A stretch of DNA of 64,000 bases from Chryseolinea lacunae (GCF_016735595.1 NZ_JAERRB010000003.1:175401-239400), one strand, 5' to 3'. Positions 49,731 to 59,401 are shown, numbered from the stretch's first letter. Notes: a model not told the origin generated them from the letters alone. A program made the numbers and translations.

Positions 49731-50915
49731 CTACAGATAGCTGAGCCACCATTGTTCGCGATGTTGGCCTTTGTATTTTTCATACCACCGGCACAGCGGA
49801 TAGAGCAACGCCACCACGCCAAACCATACTGCATACACCACAGGCAAGCTAAAGCCATACCCTTTCAAACCGGGCGAGTCCGTTACCCACGTGCTGAAGA
49901 TCATGTCGCTGAAACTATAGCCGGTGAGCAGGGCCGCGATCACGGCAAGTCCGTGAATGAGGTAGATGTGCAACAGATAGTAGAACATGGGCACGCGACC
50001 CAGGGTGACCAGGGCCTGCGCTACGCGGCTCCTGAATTGCTCGGCGGCCGCGAGCAACAACAATGCAGGGCCAAGCGTGACCAGGACGTATAACAACGAC
50101 GGTGGATATTTGGTGACGTTGATGAACGACAACACCGTGAACACCGGCGAAGATTGAACCGACCAGTGATTTGGATCGCCATAGCCATTGAAGAACCGGA
50201 TCACAATAAACAACGCGATCGACGACGCCCCGAGATAAGTCAAAATCTTTTTGCGCGATGCCGCGTCAAACGACGACGTGTAAAACGTGCCAAAGCAATA
50301 GCCCAACAGCATGATGCCCGTCCAGGGCAACAGCGGATAGCCGATGAACAGGTTGCGATCGGGACTCAGGGGGAAAAGGTGAAACTCGTGCAGCACCGAC
50401 CAGAGTATGGCACCGGCACCGTTGCCTTCCACATGAATGCCATCCAGCAAGTTATGTCCTGCTACCAACATGAGGCCCAACACCAGTATGGCCCGGAACG
50501 GCAGGTGGATGCACACCGACAGGATGACCATGCCCATGCCCAGGGCCCAGATCACAAACAGCGACGGTAGCGGAAACTGAAAATTAAAGAACCATGCAAA
50601 GTTCACAATGGTGAGCTCCAGAAACACCAGCCACAGCCCGCGCTTCAGCAGGAAGGCGGTGAGCTCCTGCTTGCCCTTGCGTGTGCCCACAATGAAGGCC
50701 GACGTGCCGGCCAGGAACACAAACACGGGTGCACAGAAGTGCGTGAACCACCGTGTGAAAAACAAAGCAACGCTGGTCTGCGTGAGGTCGACAGGGTTGT
50801 AGAGAAAAGCATCGGCGTGAAAATAGTCACGCACGTGGTCCAGCGCCATCAGGACCATGACGAGACCACGAAGAAGGTCAATGGATTCGATTCGGGTTGT
50901 TGTAGATTTTAACAT
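49731..50915 (-). CDS. DUF1624/heparan-alpha-glucosaminide acetyltransferase-like membrane protein
   Basis: A 394-residue inner-membrane protein with about ten hydrophobic helices. The opening RIESIDLLRGLVMVLMALDHVRD is the family signature; it contains the conserved 'LRG' and 'DH' residues thought to act in transmembrane acyl transfer. The acceptor is unknown. Several loops carry aromatic clusters (YGDPNHWSV; WVTDSPGLKGYGFS). It faces the FKBP gene across a shared terminator. Nothing adjacent suggests a pathway. Confidence 0.85.
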   Translation of the reverse strand: MLKSTTTRIESIDLLRGLVMVLMALDHVRDYFHADAFLYNPVDLTQTSVALFFTRWFTHFCAPVFVFLAGTSAFIVGTRKGKQELTAFLLKRGLWLVFLELTIVNFAWFFNFQFPLPSLFVIWALGMGMVILSVCIHLPFRAILVLGLMLVAGHNLLDGIHVEGNGAGAILWSVLHEFHLFPLSPDRNLFIGYPLLPWTGIMLLGYCFGTFYTSSFDAASRKKILTYLGASSIALFIVIRFFNGYGDPNHWSVQSSPVFTVLSFINVTKYPPSLLYVLVTLGPALLLLAAAEQFRSRVAQALVTLGRVPMFYYLLHIYLIHGLAVIAALLTGYSFSDMIFSTWVTDSPGLKGYGFSLPVVYAVWFGVVALLYPLCRWYEKYKGQHREQWWLSYL

Positions 50916-50980
50916 GTGTGTGAAGGAGGTTTGCAGTATTTGAACGACAACGTAAAAAAAAGGATGACGTTCTTCGCGGC

Positions 50981-51142
50981 GTGATCGTGAGATTTTTTAA
51001 CGAACGCGCTCAAAAATTTTCACCATTCGCAGAATTGCGCAAGAAACAGGTTGATGAAATCGCCGACCTGGAGAATGTAACTTTATTGGTTTCACAAAAA
51101 CGGATCAGCGTGGCATTATTCAGGGATCACTTCCACATCTGA
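50981..51142 (+). CDS. Possible small protein or gene remnant
   Basis: In the 268 bases between the DUF1624-like gene and the next minus-strand gene, a plus-strand frame of 53 codons runs from GTG (50981) to TGA (51142). The translation has protein-like composition (AELRKKQVDEIADLENVTLL), but there is no family match that I recognise and no ribosome-binding or promoter signal. It could be a chance frame or a decayed fragment. Confidence 0.2.
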   Translation: MIVRFFNERAQKFSPFAELRKKQVDEIADLENVTLLVSQKRISVALFRDHFHI

Positions 51143-51183
51143 TCGAGGCACCGCGAACGTTGCGCCTACGAACAAAGACGTTG

Positions 51184-51426
51184 TTATTTCTTTTTCAGAT
51201 TTTTTAATGTCTCCATCAAAAAATACATTTGGCTCGACATCACATCAAAGTTTATGGGGAAGGCGTGATGTTGTTGAATGATGTAGGTGTGATAGATTTC
51301 GATCAGCGTGTTCCGCAGGTCGTCGGGCGATGCATACTCGAACAGGCTGTTGATTTCGCGGATTCCGTTTTTGGTGAGTTGATTGACGGTTGTGCTGGGT
51401 TTCGGATTTTTTTTCTTGGCCGCCAT
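51184..51426 (-). CDS. Hypothetical 80-residue protein
   Basis: A short protein of unknown function with a basic N-terminus (MAAKKKNPKPSTTVNQ), two amphipathic helices (REINSLFEYASPDDLRNTLIE; MSSQMYFLMETLKNLKKK) and no membrane segment. It is encoded divergently from the XRE regulator, 114 bases apart, sharing a region with an inverted repeat. A regulated partner of that regulator is one possibility. Confidence 0.6.
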   Translation of the reverse strand: MAAKKKNPKPSTTVNQLTKNGIREINSLFEYASPDDLRNTLIEIYHTYIIQQHHAFPINFDVMSSQMYFLMETLKNLKKK

Positions 51427-51473
51427 AAGGGTGTTGATTCAAATGGTGAGGGAATATACCAAGAATACAATAC

Positions 51474-51493
51474 TGTCAACAAATATGATGACA
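51474..51493. promoter_or_regulatory. Inverted repeat between the 80-residue gene and the XRE regulator
   Basis: TGTCA (51474-51478) and TGACA (51489-51493) are perfect inverted copies with a 10-base A+T-rich spacer. The centre-to-centre distance suits a dimeric HTH protein, so autoregulation by the XRE regulator is plausible. Confidence 0.35.
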
Positions 51494-51540
51494 CATTTTT
51501 TACACAATTCCCTGATCTTACTTTAAACAATATCATCATC

Positions 51541-51756
51541 GTGAAAAAGGAGGAACTGGCGCGAAAAATTGGGAAACGTGTTATCCAGCTGCGCAAAAAG
51601 AAGGGATGGACACAGTCGGAGCTGGCGCGCGAGTGCTTCAAAGATCGGCAAAGTATCGAGCGCGTGGAGTCCGGCAAGACCAACCCCACGGCCTACACGC
51701 TCTACGAGGTTGCCTCCGCATTGGGCATTTCTCTTGCCGAATTAGTCAAAATATAA
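51541..51756 (+). CDS. Small XRE-family transcriptional regulator
   Basis: A DNA-binding protein of 71 residues, consisting almost only of a Cro/C1-type helix-turn-helix (KRVIQLRKKKGWTQSELAR, then QSIERVESGKTNPTAYTLYEVA). The frame is open upstream to 51229, but no Met lies in the 30 codons before the domain, and that part overlaps the divergent gene antisense. The GTG at 51541 is therefore taken as the start. It probably binds as a dimer near its own promoter. Stand-alone XRE proteins of this size often control a neighbouring gene. Confidence 0.75.
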   Translation: MKKEELARKIGKRVIQLRKKKGWTQSELARECFKDRQSIERVESGKTNPTAYTLYEVASALGISLAELVKI

Positions 51757-51816
51757 TATGAATTCTCCTTCACGCGCCGTCGGTTGCGCATGCGCCCATC
51801 CTTTCAGAACTGGAAA

Positions 51817-53139
51817 TTATTTCAGCAGACCGCTGTTTAAACGCAGCAATTCTGTTTCGGCCAGCTTGGCCAGGTAGCGCGCGTTGATGAGCCGGTTGTA
51901 GGCATCGGCAAGACTTTGCTGGGCCGTGCGCAACTCAATGAAGGTGGTGGCGCTGCGCTTAAAGCTTTCGAGAGTGATGTAGAGGTTTTCTTTCGCCACC
52001 AAAATGTTCTCCTCCTCAATCAACAACACCTTTTTAGCATTGTTGTAGTTCACATAGGCATTCTTCACGCCCACATCCACCTGAATCTTTTGTTGCTCAT
52101 ATAAAATCGTCTGGCGGTCTACCATGATGTGTGCCTGCTGGATGTTGCGCCGGTTGGCAAATCCGTTGAGGATGGGAACGCTCACGGTGAAACCGTAGTT
52201 GAATCCCTTGTTTCTGTTATAAAGCAGCGTGAAATCGTTTATTACCTGGGTGTTGATGTTTCGCGAAAAGTTGTAGGCCGACGTGAAATTGAAAACCGGC
52301 AGCCGTTCGCCTTGCCGCTCGCGCAAAGCCAGCGCGGCCACATCCATGTTTTTGCGATACGACAGGAGACTGTAGTTTGTGTTCTCGATGTTGGTGGCAA
52401 TCTCTTCCTCTTTCAGTTCCAGGTTAATCACGATGGTGTCGGTCACGTCATAGACCGGCGGGAGCTTCATGTTCACCAGGCCGTTCAACTGGTCTTTCAA
52501 TTGTTGAATGATGGTTTGCTGTTGAAGCACCGACGTGCGCTGGGCATTCAAATCCACTTTGGCCTGGAGCAGTTCGGGTTTGGCGCCGGTGCCCACCTGC
52601 AGGCGGCGGTCGGCAAGTTTAACACGCTCTTCGCTCACCGTCATCTGTTCCACAATGGCCTTGAGCTGTTGCTCCTGGCGCACCACGTTATAGTAGTTGT
52701 TTACGACCTGCGCCACGGTGTTCACCATCTGCGCCTTCACGTTCAGCTCGCCCTGTTGTTCAATTTCCGAAAGGCGCGCACGCGTGGCAAACATTTTTGC
52801 CCCGTCGAACAGCGTCCATGTAAGTTGCACGGCGCCGTTGAGGTTGTTCGACTGGATGCCGTTGCTTTCCCGCTCTGTGTTGTTGGCCAGGCGTTGCTTT
52901 TGGTCGGAGTTGTTCCAGATGCGCGAGCCGTTGGCGTTGATGACGGGCAGAAAAACCCCGATCGAATACTTGTCGTCTGCCGAGGCCGACTCCGCATAGT
53001 TCTTATATAACTTCACATCGTAGTTCTGCTCCAGCGCCAGGGCCACAACCTGATCGAGCTCTACCTTTTCCTGTGCCCGAACGGGTTTCGAAAAAACGAA
53101 TGCACTTCCGACGACAACTATTACTAACCTAAGCTTCAT
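51817..53139 (-). CDS. Outer-membrane efflux channel, TolC family
   Basis: Trimeric outer-membrane exit duct of an RND efflux system. The Met at 53139 begins a signal peptide (MKLRLVIVVVGSAFVFS to VRAQ), giving 440 residues; it starts 11 bases inside the end of the pump gene, so translation is coupled. The two OEP repeats are visible, each opening with the 'ALxxNYxVxxxK' type of motif (ALALEQNYDVKLYKN) and long coiled-coil stretches. It is the last gene of the adaptor-pump-channel operon. Confidence 0.92.
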   Translation of the reverse strand: MKLRLVIVVVGSAFVFSKPVRAQEKVELDQVVALALEQNYDVKLYKNYAESASADDKYSIGVFLPVINANGSRIWNNSDQKQRLANNTERESNGIQSNNLNGAVQLTWTLFDGAKMFATRARLSEIEQQGELNVKAQMVNTVAQVVNNYYNVVRQEQQLKAIVEQMTVSEERVKLADRRLQVGTGAKPELLQAKVDLNAQRTSVLQQQTIIQQLKDQLNGLVNMKLPPVYDVTDTIVINLELKEEEIATNIENTNYSLLSYRKNMDVAALALRERQGERLPVFNFTSAYNFSRNINTQVINDFTLLYNRNKGFNYGFTVSVPILNGFANRRNIQQAHIMVDRQTILYEQQKIQVDVGVKNAYVNYNNAKKVLLIEEENILVAKENLYITLESFKRSATTFIELRTAQQSLADAYNRLINARYLAKLAETELLRLNSGLLK

Positions 53140-56100
53140 AAACCAATTCTTTTTGATCGGGAGTTTGTTCCTTGTTGGGTGGTGTTGACGAACCAAAATC
53201 AATATGTTTTCTCTGCCGCGAGAAGTAGGAATATATGGCCGGGATCACAAACAACGTGAGCACGAGGGCAAACATAATTCCCCCGACAATCACAATGCCC
53301 AGCGGCCTGCGGCTGGTCGATGCAGCACCCAACGACAAGGCCAGGGGCAACGAACCCAACGCCATGGCAAGGCTGGTCATGAGAATGGGACGCAAACGGA
53401 GACGCGAAGCTTCCAGCACGGCATCGAGCCGCGTCATGCCCTCTTCACGTTTTTGGTTGGCAAACTCCACGATGAGGATACCGTTCTTCGTCACCAGACC
53501 GATCAGCATGATCATGCCGATTTCTGAAAAAATATTCAGGGTTTGTCCAAAAATGAAGAGCGCAATAAATGCTCCGGCAAGTGCCAATGGCACGGTGAAC
53601 ATGATGGTGAGTGGATCGACAAAACTTTCGAACTGCGCAGCCAGAATAAGATAAATCAGCACGAGCGCCAGCAAAAAGGCAAACAAAATGTTGCTGGAAC
53701 TTTCAGCATAGTCGCGCGAAGTTCCGGCTAACGATGTTGTGAATGTATCGTCGAGCAATTGTGTCTTGATCTCTTCCATCACCTTGATGCCATCGCCAAT
53801 GGTTTTTCCCGGAGCCAGACCGGCAGAGACAGTAGCCGATTTGTAGCGGTTGAAGTGAAAAAGCGAGGGTGGTGTGGTGGATTCCTCCACGGTCACCAGG
53901 TTGTCGAGCGACACCAGCTGACCTGAGTTGGTGCGCACATACAAGCTCTTCAAATCGTCGGGGTCGTCGCGATCCAGACGTGCCACCTGGCCCATCACCT
54001 GATATTGTTTTCCTTCTTTTGTGAAATAGCCAAAGCGCAGGTTGCTATACGCCAGTTGCAACGTCTGGGCTATATCCTGTACGCTTATGCCCAGCTGTGC
54101 TGCCTTCAGGCGGTTGATCTCCACCTTGAGCTCGGGTTTATTAAATTTCAAATCGATGTCCACGCCCTGCAGCACGGGGTTGTTGTTTGCGGCTTCCAGG
54201 AATTTTGGCAGCACCTGTTGCAGTTTTTCAAAGTTGTTGTTCTGAATCACAAACTGCACCGGCAAACCTCCACGGCGATTCACAGATATGGTCTGTTCCT
54301 GAATGGGAAACGAACGACCCTGTGGAAAACGTCCAAGGTTTTTGCTGACTGCGTCAACAATCTGCTGTTGCGAGCGCGAACGATCGGGCGGGTCGGATAA
54401 TGTGACACGAACAAAACCGCTGTTGGCCGAACCCGAACCTGAGAAACTCGGCGCCGTTACCGACAAGGCGGTTTTATATTCAGGAATGGAATCCTGAATG
54501 TAGGTCACCATATCCTGAACGTATTCATCCATATAGTCATAGGACGTTCCCTCTACGGCCGACATCTGCAAGCGGAACTGGTTACGATCTTCCATGGGCG
54601 CCAGTTCAGATTGCATGTTCATCCAAATGTATATAGCAGCACCGAGGCACACTCCAATGATTACAAACGACACCCACCGCACACGCATGAACGACGCCAG
54701 CATTCTGCTATAGCCATTTTCCATGCCTGCAAAGAACGGCTCGGTGACGCGATAGAACCACGAGTGTTCATGATGACTGCGTGTGAGCTTCACACTGAGC
54801 ACGGGTGTGAGTGTGAGCGACACAAAACACGACACCAACACCGCACCCGCCACCACAATTCCAAACTCACGGAAGAGGCGTCCAACAAAACCCTGTAGAA
54901 AAAGAATGGGCAGGAACACCACGGCCAGCGTGATAGAGGTGGAAATGACTGCGAAGAAAATTTCTTTCGAACCTTCGAGCGCTGCCTGATATTTGTTCAT
55001 GCCCTGCTCGAGTTTTTTGTATATGTTTTCCGTCACCACAATACCATCGTCCACCACAAGACCGGTAGCCAACACGATGCCCAGCATGGTGAGCACGTTG
55101 ATGGAGAAGCCCAGCAGGTACATGATGAAGAACGTAGCAATGAGCGACACCGGAATGTCGATGAGCGGGCGGATGGCGATGATGAAGTCGCGGAAGAACA
55201 AGTAGATGATGAGCACCACCAGCAGAAACGAGATGATGAGCGTTTCTTCCACTTCTTCGATAGACCGGAGAATGAAGATGGTCTGGTCCATGGCGATGCT
55301 CAGCTGGATGTCTTCCGGAACTTCTTTCTTGATCTGGTCGAGGCGTTTGTAGAATTCGCTGGCGATCTCCACATAGTTAGAACCCGGCAACGGCACAATG
55401 GCCAAACCGATCATGGGGATGTTGCTTTCGCGCAAAATAGACTCTTCATTTTCCGGACCCAGCACGGCCTCGCCAATGTTCTTCAGACGAATGTCGCCCT
55501 GCGGTGTCGATTTGATGATGACATTTTCGAAGTCGTCTTCCGTATAGAGTTTTCCGAATGTTCTCACGGTGAGCTCAGTGGCATTGCCCGATATTTTTCC
55601 GGAAGGAAGTTCAACGTTTTCTTTGTTGAGTGCGGCCTGCACATCCAACGGTGTGAGGCTGTAGGCGCTCAGCTTCGAGGGGTCGAGCCAGATGCGCATG
55701 GCGTATTTTTTTTCGCCCCACACCTGCACACTGCTCACGCCAGGTATGGTTTGAAGACGTTCGACCAACGTGTTGTTACAATATTCCGCGAGCTGTAGCG
55801 GATTTCGCGTGCTGCTTTGCACCGTCATGGAAATGATGGCGTCGGAGTTGGCATCGGCTTTCGACACCACGGGGGGATTGGTGAGATCCTGTGGAAGCGA
55901 GCGCGACGCCTGCGACACTTTGTCGCGCACGTCGTTGGTGGCGGTCTCCAGATCAACGCCAAGTTCGAACTCGATGTTGATGTTGCTGTTGCCCTGGCTC
56001 GACGACGAGGTGATGTTCTTGATGCCGGCAATGCCGTTGATGGATTTCTCGAGCGGCTCGGTGATCTGCGATTCGATGATGTCGGCATTGGCACCCGAAT

Positions 56101-56251
56101 AGTTGGTGCGCACGTTCACGTTGGGCGGATCGATGGCGGGATAATCGCGAATGCCCAGAAATTTAAAACCGATGATCCCGAACAGCACAATGATGATGTT
56201 CATCACAAACGCCAGGACCGGACGTTTTAAACTTAGCTCTGATATGTTCAT
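53129..56251 (-). CDS. RND multidrug efflux pump, inner-membrane subunit
   Basis: A 1040-residue proton-driven transporter of the HAE-1/AcrB type. Twelve membrane helices are distributed in the usual two halves. The proton-relay segment VLATGLVVDDGIVVTEN has the two adjacent Asp residues in helix 4. Family blocks are VRTNYSGANADIIESQIT near the N-terminus, SQGNSNINIEFELG and the second-half GLVTKNGILIVEFAN. The substrate range cannot be read. It follows the adaptor gene after 30 bases and overlaps the channel gene. Confidence 0.96.
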   Translation of the reverse strand: MNISELSLKRPVLAFVMNIIIVLFGIIGFKFLGIRDYPAIDPPNVNVRTNYSGANADIIESQITEPLEKSINGIAGIKNITSSSSQGNSNINIEFELGVDLETATNDVRDKVSQASRSLPQDLTNPPVVSKADANSDAIISMTVQSSTRNPLQLAEYCNNTLVERLQTIPGVSSVQVWGEKKYAMRIWLDPSKLSAYSLTPLDVQAALNKENVELPSGKISGNATELTVRTFGKLYTEDDFENVIIKSTPQGDIRLKNIGEAVLGPENEESILRESNIPMIGLAIVPLPGSNYVEIASEFYKRLDQIKKEVPEDIQLSIAMDQTIFILRSIEEVEETLIISFLLVVLIIYLFFRDFIIAIRPLIDIPVSLIATFFIMYLLGFSINVLTMLGIVLATGLVVDDGIVVTENIYKKLEQGMNKYQAALEGSKEIFFAVISTSITLAVVFLPILFLQGFVGRLFREFGIVVAGAVLVSCFVSLTLTPVLSVKLTRSHHEHSWFYRVTEPFFAGMENGYSRMLASFMRVRWVSFVIIGVCLGAAIYIWMNMQSELAPMEDRNQFRLQMSAVEGTSYDYMDEYVQDMVTYIQDSIPEYKTALSVTAPSFSGSGSANSGFVRVTLSDPPDRSRSQQQIVDAVSKNLGRFPQGRSFPIQEQTISVNRRGGLPVQFVIQNNNFEKLQQVLPKFLEAANNNPVLQGVDIDLKFNKPELKVEINRLKAAQLGISVQDIAQTLQLAYSNLRFGYFTKEGKQYQVMGQVARLDRDDPDDLKSLYVRTNSGQLVSLDNLVTVEESTTPPSLFHFNRYKSATVSAGLAPGKTIGDGIKVMEEIKTQLLDDTFTTSLAGTSRDYAESSSNILFAFLLALVLIYLILAAQFESFVDPLTIMFTVPLALAGAFIALFIFGQTLNIFSEIGMIMLIGLVTKNGILIVEFANQKREEGMTRLDAVLEASRLRLRPILMTSLAMALGSLPLALSLGAASTSRRPLGIVIVGGIMFALVLTLFVIPAIYSYFSRQRKHIDFGSSTPPNKEQTPDQKELVYEA

Positions 56252-56281
56252 ACTTTCAGGACGTTTGAAAAAAATGATTCG

Positions 56282-57340
56282 TTACCGCTGGCGCGACACC
56301 CGGGTAATCTTAATCTTTATGTTCGGCCGAATGGCCATCAAGCCTGTGGTGATCACGGTGTCACCTACTTTCACTCCTTTCAAAATCTGGACGAAAGCCG
56401 AATCGCGTATCCCGGTTTCCACAACCGTGTAGGATGCGCTGTCTTTGCGGAGCACGATAACCTGTTTGTTGCGGGCGGTGGGAATGATGGATTGTGTGGG
56501 CACCATCAAGGCCTCATCGTCTTTGCCCAATTGCAGGTTCACTTTGGCAAACACACCCGGCACCAACTCGCGGTGATTTTCGTTTACCACGGCACGCACT
56601 TTCAGGGTGCGTGTGTTTGCATCTACGCTGTTCTCGGTGGCCATCACCGTAGCTTTGTGATAGTTGTCGCCGCCATCTACTTTAAAGCTCACCACATAGC
56701 CCTTCACAATTTCTTTGGCATACTTCTCGGGAATGGAGAACTCCAGCTTCAGTTTGTCTACCTGGCGAATGGTGGTGATGATGTCGGCCGGCGCGATATA
56801 TGAACCGAGGCTGATGCTGCGCAAGCCCACGGTGCCTTTGTAGGGCGCGCGGATTTCTGTTTTTGATATGGATATTTTTGTGGCTTCGATGTCGGCCCGA
56901 AGGTTCTCAACATCCAACGCACTGAGGTCGTAGTCTTGCTGGCTGATGCCGTTGATCTTTAACAGTTCGGCACTGCGCTCTTCTGTTTTTTCTTTGATCT
57001 GCAATTGCACCTGAAGTTTCCGGAGCTGTGCCTGCAGGTCTTTGTCGAACAGTTTCACCATAATAGTACCTTCGCTCACCTGGCCACCTTCCTGAATGTT
57101 CAACTGCACAATGCGGCCACCCACTTCGGCACGAATGGGTGTTTCTTCGAAGGGAAGCAACGATCCGGGCACTTCAATGTTTTCGCTCACCGAGCGTGGC
57201 GACACCACAAAACCGTCTACGGCAAGTGGTCCCCTTGCTTTCTGGGCATTCCCTCCCCCGGCACCTTCTTTTTTCTTTCCGCACGACACCAGCACCGCCA
57301 GGGTCAAACCTATTCCAACAAATCTCAAAACTGAATGCAT
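56282..57340 (-). CDS. RND efflux periplasmic adaptor, lipoprotein
   Basis: Membrane-fusion protein linking pump and outer channel. The 352-residue protein has a lipoprotein signal (MHSVLRFVGIGLTLAVLVSC, lipid Cys20) and then a Gly-rich linker. The lipoyl-like halves flank a coiled-coil hairpin (residues about 115-165), with IRAEVGGRIVQLNIQEG before it and IRAPYKGTVGLRSISLG after it. The beta-barrel and membrane-proximal domains follow. It is the first gene of the operon. Confidence 0.94.
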   Translation of the reverse strand: MHSVLRFVGIGLTLAVLVSCGKKKEGAGGGNAQKARGPLAVDGFVVSPRSVSENIEVPGSLLPFEETPIRAEVGGRIVQLNIQEGGQVSEGTIMVKLFDKDLQAQLRKLQVQLQIKEKTEERSAELLKINGISQQDYDLSALDVENLRADIEATKISISKTEIRAPYKGTVGLRSISLGSYIAPADIITTIRQVDKLKLEFSIPEKYAKEIVKGYVVSFKVDGGDNYHKATVMATENSVDANTRTLKVRAVVNENHRELVPGVFAKVNLQLGKDDEALMVPTQSIIPTARNKQVIVLRKDSASYTVVETGIRDSAFVQILKGVKVGDTVITTGLMAIRPNIKIKITRVSRQR

Positions 57341-57387
57341 ATACGTAATGGTCTCGATAGCGTAATTAAAAAAGGGCAGATGTTTTT

Positions 57388-58023
57388 TCAGGAACGTGAA
57401 GAAGCCGTAGCGGAGAGAAACTGATGATGCAACGCCACAACCTGTGGAATCAACAACTCGGTTTCGTTATTAACGATGACATGATCGGCGCGTTTCATTT
57501 TTTCTTCTTCCGGCATTTGATTGCGGATGATTGCTTTTATCTGTTCGGTTGTGCGTTGCGGATCGCGCTGCAACACACGTTCAATTCTCAACGCTTCCGG
57601 AGCCACCACCACCATCACCTTGTCGAGTGTTTGATGCGATCCTGCTTCAAACAACAATGCGGCTTCCTTCAACACATAAGGAGAATTCGCGTTTTGATTT
57701 ACCCACCGCGCGTAGTCTTCGCCTACCCGCGGATGCACCAAGCGGTTTAATCTTTCGAGCTTGTCCACATCGTTGAAAACCGCCTTGCTCAGGTATCCAC
57801 GATTCAGGCTCCCATCCTCATGGAACGACAATTCTCCGAATTCTTTCTTGATCTGTTGCACGAGTATTCCATCGGTGGTCATTAGTTCTTTCGCGTGGCT
57901 ATCAGCATCATACACGGGAATACCCAAGGCCTTGAATATGCTGCACACCAGGCTTTTGCCCGATCCGATGCCGCCTGTGATGCCAACTTGAAGGGGGTGT
58001 GCCACGGCGCTAGAATTTGACAT
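57388..58023 (-). CDS. coaE: Dephospho-CoA kinase
   Basis: Last enzyme of coenzyme A synthesis; it phosphorylates the 3'-hydroxyl of dephospho-CoA. The Met at 58023 (MSNSSAVAHPLQVGITGG) gives 211 residues, the family length; the frame is open to 58119, but that part lies within ybbR. The P-loop is GITGGIGSGKS at residues about 14-24, with DADSHAKEL and the lid region following. It starts 14 bases inside the ybbR-like gene, so the two are coupled. Confidence 0.95.
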   Translation of the reverse strand: MSNSSAVAHPLQVGITGGIGSGKSLVCSIFKALGIPVYDADSHAKELMTTDGILVQQIKKEFGELSFHEDGSLNRGYLSKAVFNDVDKLERLNRLVHPRVGEDYARWVNQNANSPYVLKEAALLFEAGSHQTLDKVMVVVAPEALRIERVLQRDPQRTTEQIKAIIRNQMPEEEKMKRADHVIVNNETELLIPQVVALHHQFLSATASSRS

Positions 58024-58954
58024 AAACAGAGTCGAGACCCACCACGCGCGAATAGGGTGGAAGCCCTGTGAGGTAGGGCAGAATTCGTTGCTCGCCCCGT
58101 GCAAAATTTTTGAGGTCAATCACCGCCTTCACCGAGTCGAGATTAAACGCTTTCACTTCTTTTTGCGGAACGGCCACGATGCAGGGAATTTTTTTTCGCT
58201 CGATAAAAGCCCACGCGCGCTTCGGTGCATTGATCACTTTCAGCGAAACCGAGTCGGTCACTTCCATCAGCTGATCGACCGAGAAGGTCACCGACACCGT
58301 GGGCGGGTCGCGCTTGATGAGTTCGTCGTTCAAAAATTTAACTTCCACATCGTCATGAAAATTTTCGTCGAGGTTGCGCTCCTGAAGTTTCAGGTATACG
58401 GGATCGCCCAGGCTGCGGATAAGCTTTTGGGGTCCTTCAATAAACACCGAGTCGGGCACAATGGAAACGGGGCTTGTCATGGCAAAACCACCGCGAAACA
58501 AAATGGAGGGCGAGTCGAGCCGCAGCTTCACCCACCGCGTGGCCTTGGGTTCGATGGCCAGGTGAAGCGTGTCGGTGATCACAAAGTTGATTTGAAATTC
58601 TTCGAGCTGTGTAGAGAACAAGGCGGGGAGCGCGCTGCCCACAATCTTCTTCACATCGGCCGGCCGGTCGAGGGGAATGACCAACGCGGGCACCTTGAGG
58701 CCGGCACTGCGGCGAAAAAGATTCCACCCGATGCCCGACACGTTGATGCGCACCTGACGGGGCAAGGGACGCACGGGCACAAAGTTCTCGTGGTCGTAAT
58801 CAAACGCTAACGGAAAATTAATGTTGGTGGTGTAGTTCTTGTTGAGCGCATTAAAAAACCAGAACACCATCGCTGCAAAAATGCACAGCAAAATGGCGTT
58901 CCAGTTTTTCCGGTTGAAGCGAAGGATGTTGAATATGGATTTGAAAAAACTCAT
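58010..58954 (-). CDS. YbbR-like domain protein
   Basis: A 314-residue membrane-anchored protein. One N-terminal helix (ILLCIFAAMVFWFFNALN, residues about 21-38) is followed by extracytoplasmic beta-rich YbbR-like repeats (FPLAFDYDHENFVPVRPLPRQVRINVSG type). In other phyla YbbR (CdaR) modulates the cyclic di-AMP synthase; no such gene is next to it here, and the role in Bacteroidota is unproven. It is in the conserved order nusB, ytxH, DUF1573, yajC, ybbR, coaE on the minus strand. Confidence 0.88.
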   Translation of the reverse strand: MSFFKSIFNILRFNRKNWNAILLCIFAAMVFWFFNALNKNYTTNINFPLAFDYDHENFVPVRPLPRQVRINVSGIGWNLFRRSAGLKVPALVIPLDRPADVKKIVGSALPALFSTQLEEFQINFVITDTLHLAIEPKATRWVKLRLDSPSILFRGGFAMTSPVSIVPDSVFIEGPQKLIRSLGDPVYLKLQERNLDENFHDDVEVKFLNDELIKRDPPTVSVTFSVDQLMEVTDSVSLKVINAPKRAWAFIERKKIPCIVAVPQKEVKAFNLDSVKAVIDLKNFARGEQRILPYLTGLPPYSRVVGLDSVYVKF

Positions 58955-59047
58955 TGCTTAAACCCGCCGAATTATTTTCACAGTCCACATGCGTTCCATT
59001 CACAGCGCACCGCCGGGAGGTTATTCCCTTGTTAAATTTTTAGCGGC

Positions 59048-59365
59048 CTATTTTTTTGCGTTGGCTGCCTTGGTGGCTTCCAGCGAAATGGCAGACCGGT
59101 TGAACTTGATACGTCCGCCTTTTTCCACTTCAAGGATAAACGTTTCCGAATCAATCTCTGCTATATAACCATGAGCGCCGCCGATGGTTACGATATAATC
59201 ACCTTTCTTGATCTCGTCGATGAATTTCTTTTGGTCTTTGGCTTTCTTCTGCTGCGGGCGGATCATGAAGAAGTAGAACACGATAATGATACCCGCAAAC
59301 ACCAGAAGTTGTGGTTGGAACCAGCCCTGTGGTTGCGCTTGGGCTTGCAATACGATTGAATACAT
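59048..59365 (-). CDS. yajC: Preprotein translocase subunit YajC
   Basis: Small inner-membrane partner of SecDF in the Sec translocon. The 105-residue protein has one membrane helix (LLVFAGIIIVFYFFMIRPQQKK, residues about 20-41) ending in the family signature FMIRPQQKK. A cytosolic domain with GDYIVTIGGAHGYI follows. It has its own promoter-like element upstream, beyond the DUF1573 terminator. Confidence 0.95.
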   Translation of the reverse strand: MYSIVLQAQAQPQGWFQPQLLVFAGIIIVFYFFMIRPQQKKAKDQKKFIDEIKKGDYIVTIGGAHGYIAEIDSETFILEVEKGGRIKFNRSAISLEATKAANAKK

Positions 59366-59385
59366 ATGTTGATTTTTTAAGGGGT

Positions 59386-59393
59386 CAAAGGTA
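59386..59393 (-). promoter_or_regulatory. -7 element of the yajC promoter
   Basis: On the minus strand TACCTTTG fits TAnnTTTG exactly, about 20 bases before the yajC ATG. It allows yajC-ybbR-coaE expression apart from the upstream genes, which end at a terminator just before it. Confidence 0.5.
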
Positions 59394-59401
59394 TCTCAAT
59401 T

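Noticed and set aside
51229-51540. N-terminal extension of the XRE regulator by about 100 residues
   Set aside because: It runs antisense through the 80-residue gene and the intergenic region and has no HTH-family similarity.
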